Assembly (NCBI GenBank): GCA_025201365.1
Contig: JAIXMF010000014.1
Coordinates: 248,001 to 312,000, forward strand
DNA: 64,000 bases
Direction of reading: 5' to 3'
DNA from: Syncephalis plumigaleata
Taxonomy: Eukaryota; Zoopagomycota; Zoopagomycetes; Zoopagales; Piptocephalidaceae
Shown here: one piece after another, positions 11,260-25,529 of the stretch
Numbering within the stretch: position 1 is the stretch's first letter
Layout of the letters: every line of letters begins with the position of its first letter
Made by a program: the position numbers and the translations under genes
Notes under the pieces: generated by a model
Databases searched by the model: none
What the model saw: only the letters and a program-made list of their open reading frames with translations
What the model was told of the DNA's origin: nothing

Positions 11260-11607
11260 TCAGTGCCAACAACCTTTACTGTCATCGTTGATTGTCTTTG
11301 TGTCTAAGAAAGAGTAAAGGTTAGCAGTGGAGTGGTAAATAGGTTCTTGCCTACCTGATCGCTTCTCATATTCGTACATCTTAGTGACAGCACGCATACA
11401 CGCATACACTCGAGTACGTGTGTGTGTATATGCATTAAACAACGGAACAAACGAGACGGAAGGATATCGAATAAAGACGATATTACTACTAGTAGGCTGA
11501 CACGTTTCTTCGTTGGCTTGCGAAACAACGATCTTAAACGACATAGCAACCATAAGCGGTAATAGTAGAACTCGAACGGCGTCAAACACTGTCAATAGCT
11601 GTCTCAT
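11260..11607 (-). CDS. weakly supported secreted-protein-like ORF
   Basis: A 115-codon reverse ORF starts MRQLLTVFDAVRVLLLPLMV and continues with a hydrophobic stretch ending near VVSQA, which looks like a signal peptide, followed by a Cys/Ser/Thr region. The rest overlaps CA-rich repeat DNA (AYTHTRTRVYACM), so translated repeats may inflate it. There is no domain and no splice evidence. It lies divergent to the ASH-domain gene. It could equally be chance. Confidence 0.2.
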   Translation of the reverse strand: MRQLLTVFDAVRVLLLPLMVAMSFKIVVSQANEETCQPTSSNIVFIRYPSVSFVPLFNAYTHTRTRVYACMRAVTKMYEYEKRSGRQEPIYHSTANLYSFLDTKTINDDSKGCWH

Positions 11608-12011
11608 CTCTCAATCGCCGTTCTATTATTTTGAACGAGTATTTATTGCTTCCATTTTGTTTTGAATTCGACTCTTTTTTCTTACACTTGTAGACTCGTT
11701 GTTGTTACTATTGTTGTAGATTGCCTAAAATTAGCAAAGTACCTCTTATTGCCGCTGTTATTGTTGTTGTTTCTTTCCCTTTTTCCGCCTTCATTCGACA
11801 TAGTCATCCTCTTTGTAGTGTGTGTGTGTTTGACACGGTCACTCTCACTCACTCACTCAGTCTTTCAATCTCCACTACACTATACTACACCGGTATAACA
11901 ACGACGGGTGGTGGTAACGATAACGGTTCTACACTTCTTTAGCAATTGCTTGGCATACAACTTATGCTCCTGTCTCGATAGGCAGTTGTTATTACAGTTC
12001 AACGGGTGTAC

Positions 12012-15000
12012 ATGCATAACCAGGAGGAACCGGTCGCGGTACGAGCCGTAGACCATTGGCTAGCGGCAGTGCCTGCAGAACACGAGCATTTTGATCGACC
12101 CGCCGACTATCCACGCGATCATCTAGGCCGTATTATTGCAACATCGCATAGGCATGATCGAGCATGGCAACAAGTATGGTCATCAGTAGGTCGACAACCC
12201 TATGGATATCCGGCTAGCGCAGCAATAATGGAGGATGACGATGAAATGGAAGAGGATGTTCACCTAACGGCTAGCGTTCTTTTGGCGACAGATCGTGAAG
12301 AGGACGAGAAAGGGGACGAATTTCTAATGACTTCTCCACCGGCTGCATCCCTGCTTCCACGTTCAAATGCCAATTGGGGTGCCTCCTTAGTTGCTTTATT
12401 AGCAAACAATAACAATGCCAACAATAACAACGATAGTCATAACAATAACAATAACAGCAATCATAGTCATAATGATCTCAGGTATTATCATAGAAGACCT
12501 TCAATGATGGCATCGCATTATGACGCTAGAGGAAGGGGCTACGGTGGTAATGAGACGATACCCGTGGATATTGATCAATCAATCAATGCATGGTATGCGG
12601 ACAGTGCAGCCAACGAGGAAGACTACCTGTCCAAGGAGATGAGTGCCTTGTTCCCCGATGGCACATTAGATAAACAATCGAATGTCACACATGCACTGCG
12701 TCCGATGGGTACATTAAGAGGACATGTTGCTAAATCGCGTGCACCCGCACCATCCACCGTGCACGTCCAGCCTCAGTCATTGCATCCACCGGCACCGGCC
12801 TCTACCACCACGGGACTTTCACGTAAGAAAAGTCTAAGCGATATATTCGCACAAATAGTTGCTCCAGGTAAACCGGCCTCTACCATTCAATCGATTACCT
12901 CGGGTAGACGTCCTGCTAGCACGGTGAATCGGTGGACAACCTCTCAACCAGGTGAGTGATTTGTATTGAGTGCACATCTATGATAAGCTAACAGCCAATA
13001 CAGCAGATGATAAACGAAAAGGGAATCCATCAGGAGGACCTAGTAAACCACACATGTATCCATTAATTGGCACACCCACAGTAGAGCGTAGAAATTCATT
13101 GGGTTCCTTGGGTATTTCCGATGTTGATGATCAGCGGCAAGATCAGCTTAGTAGGGATGATTCATTATTACGCGATCAAGTTAGGCTATTATTGAGCAAT
13201 ATGGTCGACACACCACAAGGTACACCGTCACTATCGCCTGATACACGCCAACAACATAAGCAACAAAAACACAAACAGAATAAGAAACCACCACCTGTTA
13301 AGATACCTACACAGCATCGTGGAGATAGTTTAGGATTACGTTCAAATGGTAATAGATACACTATATAATAATAATAATAATAACAACTAATATGATCATG
13401 ATAGGTGACATGTCTGATATATTGACTAGTTTATTCCAAAAAGATGATGAAGATGTGCTTAGTATACCGGCGTCACAACGACATGATGATCAATCGATTC
13501 TTGGTGAATTTCATACCGAATGTGTATTACCATCAGCAACATCATCTCTTCCAACGAAGCATAGGAAGCAAGACAATAATGTGAATGTAGCGACAACTGA
13601 CACTGTAGCACATTCACCCGGTCCATTGTTATCACCTGGTCAATATTTTGCACGTCATTCAGGTCCATTAGGTGATTTGGAAGGCAATGTCGATGAATGG
13701 TTACGGGTAAGTTAGCAATGATTCATGATATATACATTTACATATATATTAATATATACATTGTTTAGCCTAATTTCTTTTTCAAGAACAAGATGCAAAA
13801 AGAGAATCCCGCTGTTATAACAAACTCATTGACTGCCATGCTTAGTGCGAATAATAACAGGAAGCCACCGGTAAAACGACCATCTTCATCAGTGAAAGCC
13901 AATCCTATATGGAGTGTACCATCCTCACCACCGCCACCGCCACCACTCATAGCAACAGTCGCAGCATCAGCAACAGCACCAACACCAATGGCACCAACAG
14001 CTGTCAATAATCCTCAGCAAACACCTGTGAAATCAAATGATCCACCATCAAAAGAGAATCCCTCCTTAGACTGGCTCTACGCTACAACAATGAAACCACC
14101 GCGTGCACCACAACCTAATCCATCAGCTGTACCGTTCAAGTTGAATACAACAAAAAAAATGGTGCAACTACCTCAACTGAACCTATAGAATCATCTGAGT
14201 CACCCATTGTAAACAAAAAGGAACTAGTACTATCAAAGGATAGACTACATCTGCAATTCCAGTCCAGTATTGCACGTTTACCCAATATAGATGATAATAC
14301 GGTATTGGCACAGGAGGAATTCCAATTGAGTAACACTAGCGATAGAGGATTACCATTCGAGTTGGCATGGCCTGGTTTCCGTTTTGATGTATCGCCTGCT
14401 TATGGTCTAGTGCCTGCTCATGGACAAGTTAAAGTAACGGTAACACTACGTAGACGTCATCTACCACGTACTGAACCCGATGACGTACCACGTATGCTTA
14501 GCAGTGCCAATCTAATGATCATCTGTGAGGGTATTAATGTGCGTGAGATGCGTGTACGTGTATCAGCACAGGATCAACCACCAGCCTCGATGGAAACTAC
14601 AGATAAACAACAGCAGCAGCAACAAACACGTTCACCTAGTAGTCATGGATCGCCATCACGTAGTAATGGTGCTATACATCGTAATCGATTACCAGAAGTA
14701 AAAGAACTGGCCATTCAAGCAACAAACAAGGAGAATAACAAATTGGAAACACGTCGATTACGTTCGAATACCGTAACAACTAATGGTCAATTATCACATC
14801 AATTGCATAAGCAAAAACAACAACAACATGCAAATGGTAATGCTTGGTATGATGGTGTTGACGGTGCTGATTCCCGTTTATTCGATAACAATCCAATGGA
14901 TATAGCAAAACAAACTACTTGGCCTATGAAGCAAGAACCCAATCTAGTCACTGATATCAACAATGATATTAATCGAGCAGTTACAGGAATGACAGCCAAC

Positions 15001-15468
15001 ACGACTAATACGCAATTTACACAAGCCACCACTAGTTATCAGCAACAGCAACATCAACATCAACAACATAGCTTATCAGCTAATATGATTACCATCGATA
15101 GTGATTCATCACGACGTGCAGATGCTGCTATAATTATGCAAGGACCGATAAAGCTACGCTTTCCAGATACCGCCATTAGTGACGAGTGTCAGTTGCGACT
15201 ACGTCTATGCAATCCTACACAAGCACCAATGAGGATACATACACGATGTGAGGTAGAACCACAGGGTGGTAGTCTACCCGTGTCATTCACTTGCCCTGTC
15301 AGTGGTGTGTATATCCATCCACGCTCCTATGTTATTGTACCCATCATATTTCGACCTACGGTTGTTGGCAGACATCGTGGTCAAGCGATTATTCGAGTAT
15401 CCGGTGGAAGTCATCGAATTCAAGTGCAATTACAAGGAACAGCGGTAACATCTAACTGGATTACATAG
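12012..15468 (+). CDS. large disordered protein with two ASH/MSP-like domains (Cep192/SPD-2-like organisation)
   Basis: Exons at about 12012-12951, 13004-13348, 13405-13706 and 13769-15468. The first ~700 residues are disordered: Asn/His runs, Ser/Thr-Pro patches and a Pro-rich part (SSPPPPPPLIAT). A beta-rich segment near 14240-14570 reads VLAQEEFQLSNTSDRGLPFE, then AWPGFRFDVSPAYGLVPAHG, the pattern of ASPM-SPD2-Hydin (ASH) domains. A second such segment closes the protein (about 15139-15450: CNPTQAPMRIHT, IHPRSYVIVPIIFRPTVVG, IRVSGGSHRIQVQL). Two C-terminal ASH-like domains behind a long disordered N-terminus recall Cep192/SPD-2 centrosome scaffolds. That homology is inference. The frame is interrupted at an A8 run (14152-14159), where one extra A restores coding continuity. 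The start could be earlier if an upstream exon exists (acceptor-like TTACAG at about 11991-11996). Confidence 0.65.
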
Positions 15469-16229
15469 TTGCCATTATTCATATTACTCATATATTGTAC
15501 AATAATTTTATTAGCGTTACTATACCAATTCTCTCTTCTTTTCATTGTTATCTATTTTTCTGTTAACATCTGATGTTGTATTAATCAGAGCTTATTCAAT
15601 AATAATAATATTAATAAAGATTAATTATATAGAATAATAATAATAAGGATGCACATGTATGTAGCGCAGTAGATTGCAACATTTGTCACCATAAGCACAT
15701 CAGCGATGACTACATGGTTAGCGTGTAAATGTGATCATGTCAATCTGACTTGTTCATTAATAATAAATGGACTTGAGATGATACAGATGACTAACCAACC
15801 ATGGATAACCGCGTGATAATGTGCTGATGATTATGAATAGTGTGCATTAGTAGTAGTATGCAGTGATAATGTGGTGATCTCTCTCTAACAAAACTGGAAT
15901 GTTGAGCGAATCAAATGACGAGTAGAAGCGGAATTACTAATCGCTTGACAAATGAGGTAGCTCCACCCTCCATTTCTAATCCCCAATGGTAGTGGATGGG
16001 TGATACTCATTCATATCCATTGTCACGTCACCTCTTGTTTAATGTGTGGACGCGCGTATTTATAAATATACCCCACTCAAACGTACATCACCACTTGTTA
16101 TCTTATCATCATTACCATCATCATTCTAGTCTTTTTACTCTTTGCTACTTGATCTATTTATACTGTACCTGTGTGTATCATCACATCAATCTATCTATCA
16201 AGTGTTCATTAACAACAACAACAACAAAA
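15469..16229. promoter_or_regulatory. promoter region of the first Pst2-type gene
   Basis: No ORF. Features seen: ATTACTAATCG (15933-15943), which contains TTACTAA, the consensus of fungal Yap1/AP-1 response elements; a TATA-like TATTTATAAATATA at about 16057-16070; and a leader of CAA repeats just before the ATG. The same 11-mer occurs upstream of the second copy. The Yap1 reading is inference from the motif and from the oxidative-stress role of this gene family. Confidence 0.45.
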
Positions 16230-16872
16230 ATGACTGCTACCGCTACTGTCTACATCGTCTACTACTCGACTTACGAGCATGTTCACAAGTTGGCCAAGGC
16301 TATCGAGACCGGTGCCAATCGTGTCAAGGGCGTGGAGGTGAAGCTATTCCGTGTACCAGAGACATTGCCCGAGGAAGTACTCGCCAAGATGCACGCTCCA
16401 GCTAAACCAGCCGATGTGCCAGTCATCGAGAATGCCGCTCAATTAACGGAGGCTGACGGTTTCTATTGGTTTCCCCACTCGATTCGGTATTCTACCCGCT
16501 CAGTTCAAGACATTCCTCGATAGTACCGGTGGCATCTGGGCATCGGGTGCATTGCGTGGCAAACAAGCTAGTCTCTTCGTATCCACGAATACCCAGCATG
16601 GTGGACAGGAAACTACCGTACTCACCACCCTACCATTCCTTGCTCATCATGGTTTGCAATACGTGCCATTCGGTTATGGCCATTCTGCCACGAATCAAGC
16701 CAAGGAGGTTGGCGGTGGCAGTCCATACGGTGCCGCCATTGTGGCTGGACGTGAAGGCGACAGTCCATCTCCATTGGAGATTGAACTAGGTGAAGCGCAC
16801 GGCGAATACTTTGCCAAACAAGTGCTCATCCGCAAGTTGGGCGAGAAAGCACTTGCCGAGATTGAAGCTTAA
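16230..16872 (+). CDS. Pst2/Ycp4-type NAD(P)H:quinone oxidoreductase, copy 1 (frame interrupted)
   Basis: This is a flavodoxin-fold WrbA-family protein that reduces quinones by two electrons using FMN. The N-terminus TATATVYIVYYSTYEHVHKL holds the FMN phosphate-binding loop. After the break, the second frame reads SGALRGKQASLFVSTNTQHG, YVPFGYGHSATNQAKEVGGG and SPYGAAIVAG, all conserved. Compared with copy 2, two bases are missing in the segment 16457-16470 (the GFPTRFG region), so the reading shifts. Everything before and after is intact and ends at the expected length (RKLGEKALAEIEA). Since copies 2 and 3 also show single-base losses, consensus error is as likely as pseudogenization. It has a CAA-rich leader and is intron-free. 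Confidence 0.85.
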
Positions 16873-17700
16873 AATTATAATCAATGCTCTTGCTCCCATT
16901 ATCGTTTTTATACACTACATCTATTTGTACAGATTTCATGATAATAAATAGGATATTGGTATGAGATATTAACTTTTGAATCATTGTTTATTACTATTAC
17001 AAATTGGCATTATGATTGCTACTATAATATGGAAATGTAGAATATCGTAAAAAGAAATGAAGACAGGATAATATTATTGTAATATGAATGTATACGTATG
17101 AATTCAACAGGTTTTAATGACAATATATACATCTATCCATATGCACTCTAACTAGATTTATACCAATAACGTGATTCATCGTTGTTATTGCGTAACCAAT
17201 GACAACCACAGTAATAGCAAGCCCAATAGTTGTATATTGACATACTAACTAAATATTGGATTAGTGAATCAGCTGTAAGTACACTTTGTTACTCTATAAT
17301 AGAATGTATTAGTGATATTCATGTATCACTAAGCAGATTGCGCTAATAGGAAATGAGATAAACTGACGAATGAATTGCAAATCCGATGGGTAAATGACAA
17401 ATTGATTTGTATGCTTTACTAAAGGGAAATCCGCATTACTAATCGACAATCGATGGAATTTCGATTTTACGTGGTGAGGGATCGCTGAGCAGGAGAAATC
17501 ATTTGTCATTCGGTCAGTACAGTTGACCAATAGGACATTTGTTTACTATCTCATGCGAGATCGTGTACGCCTATATATATATCAGGTTGGATACCGGTGT
17601 TTTTCTTTCCTAGGATACAACATCGAATACTTGCTCCTTCAATTACAACACTTGTTCACTTTTCATTCTAAAAGCCTATAGTTAGCAATAACAACAAAAA
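16873..17700. promoter_or_regulatory. spacer and promoter of the second Pst2-type gene
   Basis: No ORF supported. Two TTACTAA motifs (17417-17423 and 17436-17442) occur; the second lies within ATTACTAATCG, identical to the copy 1 promoter 11-mer and at a similar distance from the ATG (about 265 against 296 bp). A TATA-like CTATATATATATATC lies at about 17571-17583. The leader ends AACAACAAAAATG. Confidence 0.45.
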
Positions 17701-18410
17701 TGACTGCTACCGCCACCATCTACATCGTCTATTATTCTACCTATTATCACATACACAAGTTGGCAAAGGCTATCGAGAATGGTGCCAGTCGTGTCGATGG
17801 CGTTGAGATAAAGTTATTCCGTGTGCCGGAGACATTGCCCGAGAACATTCTTGAGCTAATTAAAGCACCGGCTAAACCCGAGGATGTGCCAGTCATCGAG
17901 GATGCCACTCAATTGACAGAAGCTGACGGCATTCTATTCGGTTTCCCAACTCGATTCGGCCTATTGCCATCGCAGATCAAGTCGTTCTTTGATGGTACCG
18001 GCGGTATTTGGGCATCGGGTGCATTGCGCGGCAAGCAGGCCGGTCTCTTCATCTCCACGAATACCCAGCATGGTGGACAGGAAACAACTGCACTTACCAC
18101 GCTGCCATTCTTCGCTCATCACGGTTTGCAATACGTGCCATTCGGCTACGGTCATCCAGGTCTAAATCAGACCAAGGAGGTTAGCGGTGGTAGTCCATAC
18201 GGTGCGAGTGCCGTTGCCGGTGTTGAAGGCGATAGTCCAACCAAATTGGAAATTGAAATCGCCGAAGCACAGGGCGAATACTTTGCCAAACAAGTGCTCA
18301 TCCGCAAACTAGGCGAAAAGCATTCGCTGAGCAGCAGCAGCAGCAGCAATAAGTCCTCTTATTCCTCAATTGCACAAATAATATATACGCATCATCTTAA
18401 GGCTCTTTGA
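17701..18410 (+). CDS. Pst2/Ycp4-type NAD(P)H:quinone oxidoreductase, copy 2
   Basis: Tandem paralogue of copy 1 (most codons align) with the whole flavodoxin core readable: ATIYIVYYSTYYHIHKLAKA (FMN loop), GILFGFPTRFGLLPSQIKSF, SGALRGKQAGLFISTNTQHG, LQYVPFGYGHPGLNQ and GGSPYGASAVAG. The C-terminus reads into a Ser run, but one extra base in AAAAG-C (about 18316-18320) would give an EKAFAEQQQQQQ end with a stop at 18350-18352, matching the Gln-rich tail of copy 3 and the EKALAEIEA end of copy 1. The true end is therefore probably about 18352. The family is cytosolic or eisosome-associated in yeasts and stress-induced. Intron-free. Confidence 0.92.
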
Positions 18411-18586
18411 CTAGTAGTCATTGGATGATTTTATAGATTCCTATTAGAATCTTATTCCTTCTCTTACAAATAAATAATTATTATCATAACTTGGATTTAT
18501 CATCATTGTATAGGAAGATGTCTATGACTGCATTTTAAAAAACTTAGTTTAATATAATAATAATATCATATGCTAGACTAAAGTAG

Positions 18587-20571
18587 TTAGCGTATTGGCA
18601 GTGGTACTAAACCTATGCTCCCCTTTAGTCGTGCATGAGACATCTTTGATGGTTTTAACGGAGACGAGGACGTCTCTGTTACTATCTCGCAATTAGCCGT
18701 GGTCATGCCATTGAGACATGCATCCTGCCTTCTGCTTTCTTCTCTATTAGGCCATCTCACGCCATGCGTTGTCAATAGAATCAAGCCTCGCATAGTATAG
18801 GCAGCGTCGTACAAAGCGTCAATCCTTGCTATTTCTTCAAGCGATGCTATTGCACTATGTAGGAAAAAGATTGACACTATACGGCAAATACGATGCATGT
18901 CAATAGGCTGGCAGCACAGAAACATGCCAACTAAGGCGAATGCAACATTAGTAATAGTCGAATACAGGCATGCTCATACCACTTACTTGGATAAATCTAA
19001 AATAGCCTTGTTTATGATGTTTTAGCTTGTAGGCGCAGCGTCCAAACCAGACAGCTATTAGGAAATAGTATAGAAAAGTTAGCCGCGTGTATTTATGCGT
19101 ATATTTCATAGTCATCATTTTTACTTACTGAACACAAAAAGATGAAGCAGTGACAATATAGCTGGTGTATGCCAGATAGTATTTTACCGCCAGTTTACCG
19201 CCAGTACCTGCAAGCACTAATACGTCAAAGCTCGTATACTTTATTCGTAATGCGAGTATTATCATATGCTCGACGATATCTAAGCCGATGAGTGATCTGA
19301 ATATTATGATTGCCGGTTTCGAGAAGAGCTTTCCTCCAATGATTGACCTGTATGATGATAATGATGATTATTAGTAACATTTATGCAATCTTGTGATGAT
19401 ACTCTAGCAGATCATACTTACCAATGAATGAGTACTAGATCAAATAGGATTTTTGACAGAAAACTGTAGGCCATGCTTCCATTTGCACGCATTAAAAATG
19501 GACAACTAAGATGGAGCAAGATAACTAAATATACGCATTGCCATTGTTAATAAACAGATGATCGGTAAATGTCTACTGCTATTACTACTCACGTATACAG
19601 TATGCGATAGTAATAATAAAGTAAACAATAAAAGATTGTAGCGCAGTTTACGCAATCGTATTAGCATTACAATGCGTGCACAAGCATAAAGTAAAGCTAT
19701 TGATAGCTATGATAGTAAACAAAGGCAAGTTAGCAGCATTACACTATCGTAGTATAATGACTTACTAGTGCAAAACATAACCATTTGTAGTGTCGCAATC
19801 CGGATAGCATAAACACTTTGTTCAATGTGCCACTATCTATTATAGTCATGAATGAGCAAGTTTAGATAATCAATGTATTCGCAAAAACAGCTTACCATGT
19901 TCAGCGATGAAAACGAAAGCATCGTCAATTGGTATAGGTTTCACAGTGTGAAATGGATCTACATCGGTGGTAATAATGGTCATCGATGCTAGATCATTAA
20001 TGTCGTCGATATAGTACGACTTCCAGTATCGAACAATTTCTGCATCCCAAATCACGGAACCATGCAGATTCGGTATGATTAACACCTTAGCAGGTGGGTA
20101 CCCAAGACTGGCCAGCTTATCCACATAATTAAGGATGACTTGTGTGATCTTTAATCGCGAATTAGATATTGCAAAGTAACAAGTAACAAGTAGTAACTTA
20201 CTAGTTTACCCGTGGTGCATCCAGCAAAGTACATCATTTGAACGTCTACAGTTATCCCGATAAGGGGTATCTAGCTGATTGATACAGTATTCTATCCCTC
20301 TCCAGCCAATCGTACATTGAGGGATGTATCGTGCACGGGTTATTGATCGTATCATTGTTGGAAAACCAAAGTGTGACGGCCAATCCTTCATACCGGTAGG
20401 CGGGTACATTCTAGAGAAAAAGTCGGCTGTATCGTAAACGGCACCCTTATGCTTGCCATTTAACACGGTTAACTTTGCATTTACATTGTAGTTACTACTG
20501 CTGCTAATGATATCAAAAGTTAAATAGAATAGAAAACACACGAGTATATGAACAATAGTAAACGAACGCAT
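18587..20571 (-). CDS. receptor-like multi-pass membrane protein with extracellular N-terminal domain
   Basis: The N-terminus (ATG at 20571) starts with a signal peptide (MRSFTIVHILVCFLFYLTFD), followed by a 170-residue putative lumenal or extracellular region with several cysteines and blocks such as IPQCTIGWRGIEYCINQL and KVLIIPNLHGSVIWDAEIV. Downstream exons, separated by about 60-100 nt introns, encode successive hydrophobic helices (e.g. KLRYNLLLFTLLLLSH; SMAYSFLSKILFDLVLIHW; LACFCAASLLTCIVFAV; IVSIFFLHSAIASLEEIA) and a polar cytoplasmic tail ending VPLPIR. The plan suggests a GPCR-like receptor with an ectodomain. The frame does not join cleanly at the exon 1/2 junction (near 20165-20210) or near 18860-18870, so exact exons are uncertain. 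It differs in sequence from the A-E 7TM family. No known family recognised. Confidence 0.55.
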
Positions 20572-20955
20572 GGTAAAAAAGAATATAGGAATAATAAGAA
20601 TAACAATGGCGATAAGGTCTAGTCGTTCTATTCGTATTTATATTGTATCTAGTACTTTGAACGGTATGCTGTCCAGTACATCGCTTGTTATCGCTGTCTT
20701 TCTTTCTAAGCTCATTTATTCAATTGGGCAAACCAAGGCCTAGTCTCTAGAATATCAAGGCTTCATATGCCATATCAATAGGAAAAAGACCAGCAGTCTG
20801 GACTCGATAACCAAGAATGCTAGATGCAGTAGAAATCAACAAAGTCATGATTGATGATCATTCATACAAATAATATCAATCATGATTACGATTCTTTCTC
20901 TAGTCCACTTTTTTTGTTTTATTTACCTTCTTCGCATATCATGTGTGCCGCGCCA
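20572..20955. other. intergenic between divergent genes
   Basis: No supported ORF. It should hold the promoters of the receptor-like gene (reverse) and the Snapin-like gene (forward). Confidence 0.35.
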
Positions 20956-21614
20956 ATGTCTCGTGAATCCTCGGGTGCACGTACTCGTGCGCCACAGCTT
21001 ATGGAACGTGTTCGCTCAACTCGCCTATATCACCTACACTGTCTGCCTCCAGTGGTCAATCACCGCCATTACGTGCGCAATCGGAACATCGTCGTTTCCC
21101 TTCGCAATCCTCTGTAATGTCCACGTCACCTATGGTGGCACCGGCAACCATGCTGTAGCCATACCGTGGACGACAGATCAATCAACGGAGGATGCGTTCG
21201 CAGGTGGTATGACAGCACACGCGCGACACAGCAAGCAATACTCCAGGATTAGTCAAGGTGATGCAGACACTTGAAAACCAAGCGGCAGCCGTGCGACAAA
21301 GTCAAGATAGTTTGCAACAAGAGTGGCACACATACAAGCGGGTAAGTAAACACGACATAGTCTGCCGTGCACGTAGTTATCGCAATTACTAATATAACAT
21401 TCTAACGGATATCCCGCTCTTTCTTTCTTCCTTTCTAGAATTACGTCGTTTCTCAGAATCAGCTAAATCTCCCAATCTAGCTGATGCAGCACAGAAACTT
21501 GTACGTGCTCGTGGTAAACTGGAAAGCGTGAACAATCTTCTACTTCGCGTACAAGAACGCCTTGATCGTTTACTTACACAAATAACACGTCATATCGAAC
21601 TTGGATCATCATGA
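20956..21614 (+). CDS. Snapin-like subunit (BLOC-1/BORC type coiled coil), frame interrupted
   Basis: The C-terminal half is a clear coiled coil: VMQTLENQAAAVRQSQDSLQ in exon 1, then (intron 21342-21438) LVRARGKLESVNNLLLRVQE and RLDRLLTQITRHIEL in the last exon. The order LxxQxxxVRxSQxxL ... ARxKLxxVNNxLxxxQERLxRL matches metazoan Snapin. Snapin is shared by BLOC-1 and BORC, which act in endosome and lysosome positioning. The N-terminal part (from MSRESSGARTRAPQLMERVR) is Ser/Pro-rich and changes reading frame several times between about 21010 and 21260, and the splice junction needs one extra G. I treat this as base-loss errors in a real gene. Assignment rests on the C-terminal pattern only. 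Confidence 0.6.
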
Positions 21615-21718
21615 TACTTATAGGTGTATTATTATTATTATTGTAGTATATTAGATTAATAAATACAATCGTAAACTATTCGTAATGGATCATAGACACA
21701 GATTTATTTAATGTTCAG

Positions 21719-25353
<3,635 letters not shown>

Positions 25354-25529
25354 GGTGAACGAGCAATGACAAAACAGAAAAGGAGAGCGGGACAATTAAT
25401 TAGAAAAGTGAAAATGGATTTCGACGCGTAAAAATCTCGAGCCATTGAGGAAAAAAAGAAATTGTATATTGTCAATGATATTAAACGCCGACACACACTC
25501 ACATATACCATTATCTCACTTCTCATAAT
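25354..25529. promoter_or_regulatory. short divergent promoter, MCM4 / pseudouridine synthase
   Basis: Only 176 bp separate two head-to-head start codons, so both promoters must overlap. ACGCGT lies at 25420-25425; this is the MluI cell-cycle box (MCB) core used by fungal G1/S factors, which fits MCM4. The MCB reading is inference. Confidence 0.5.
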
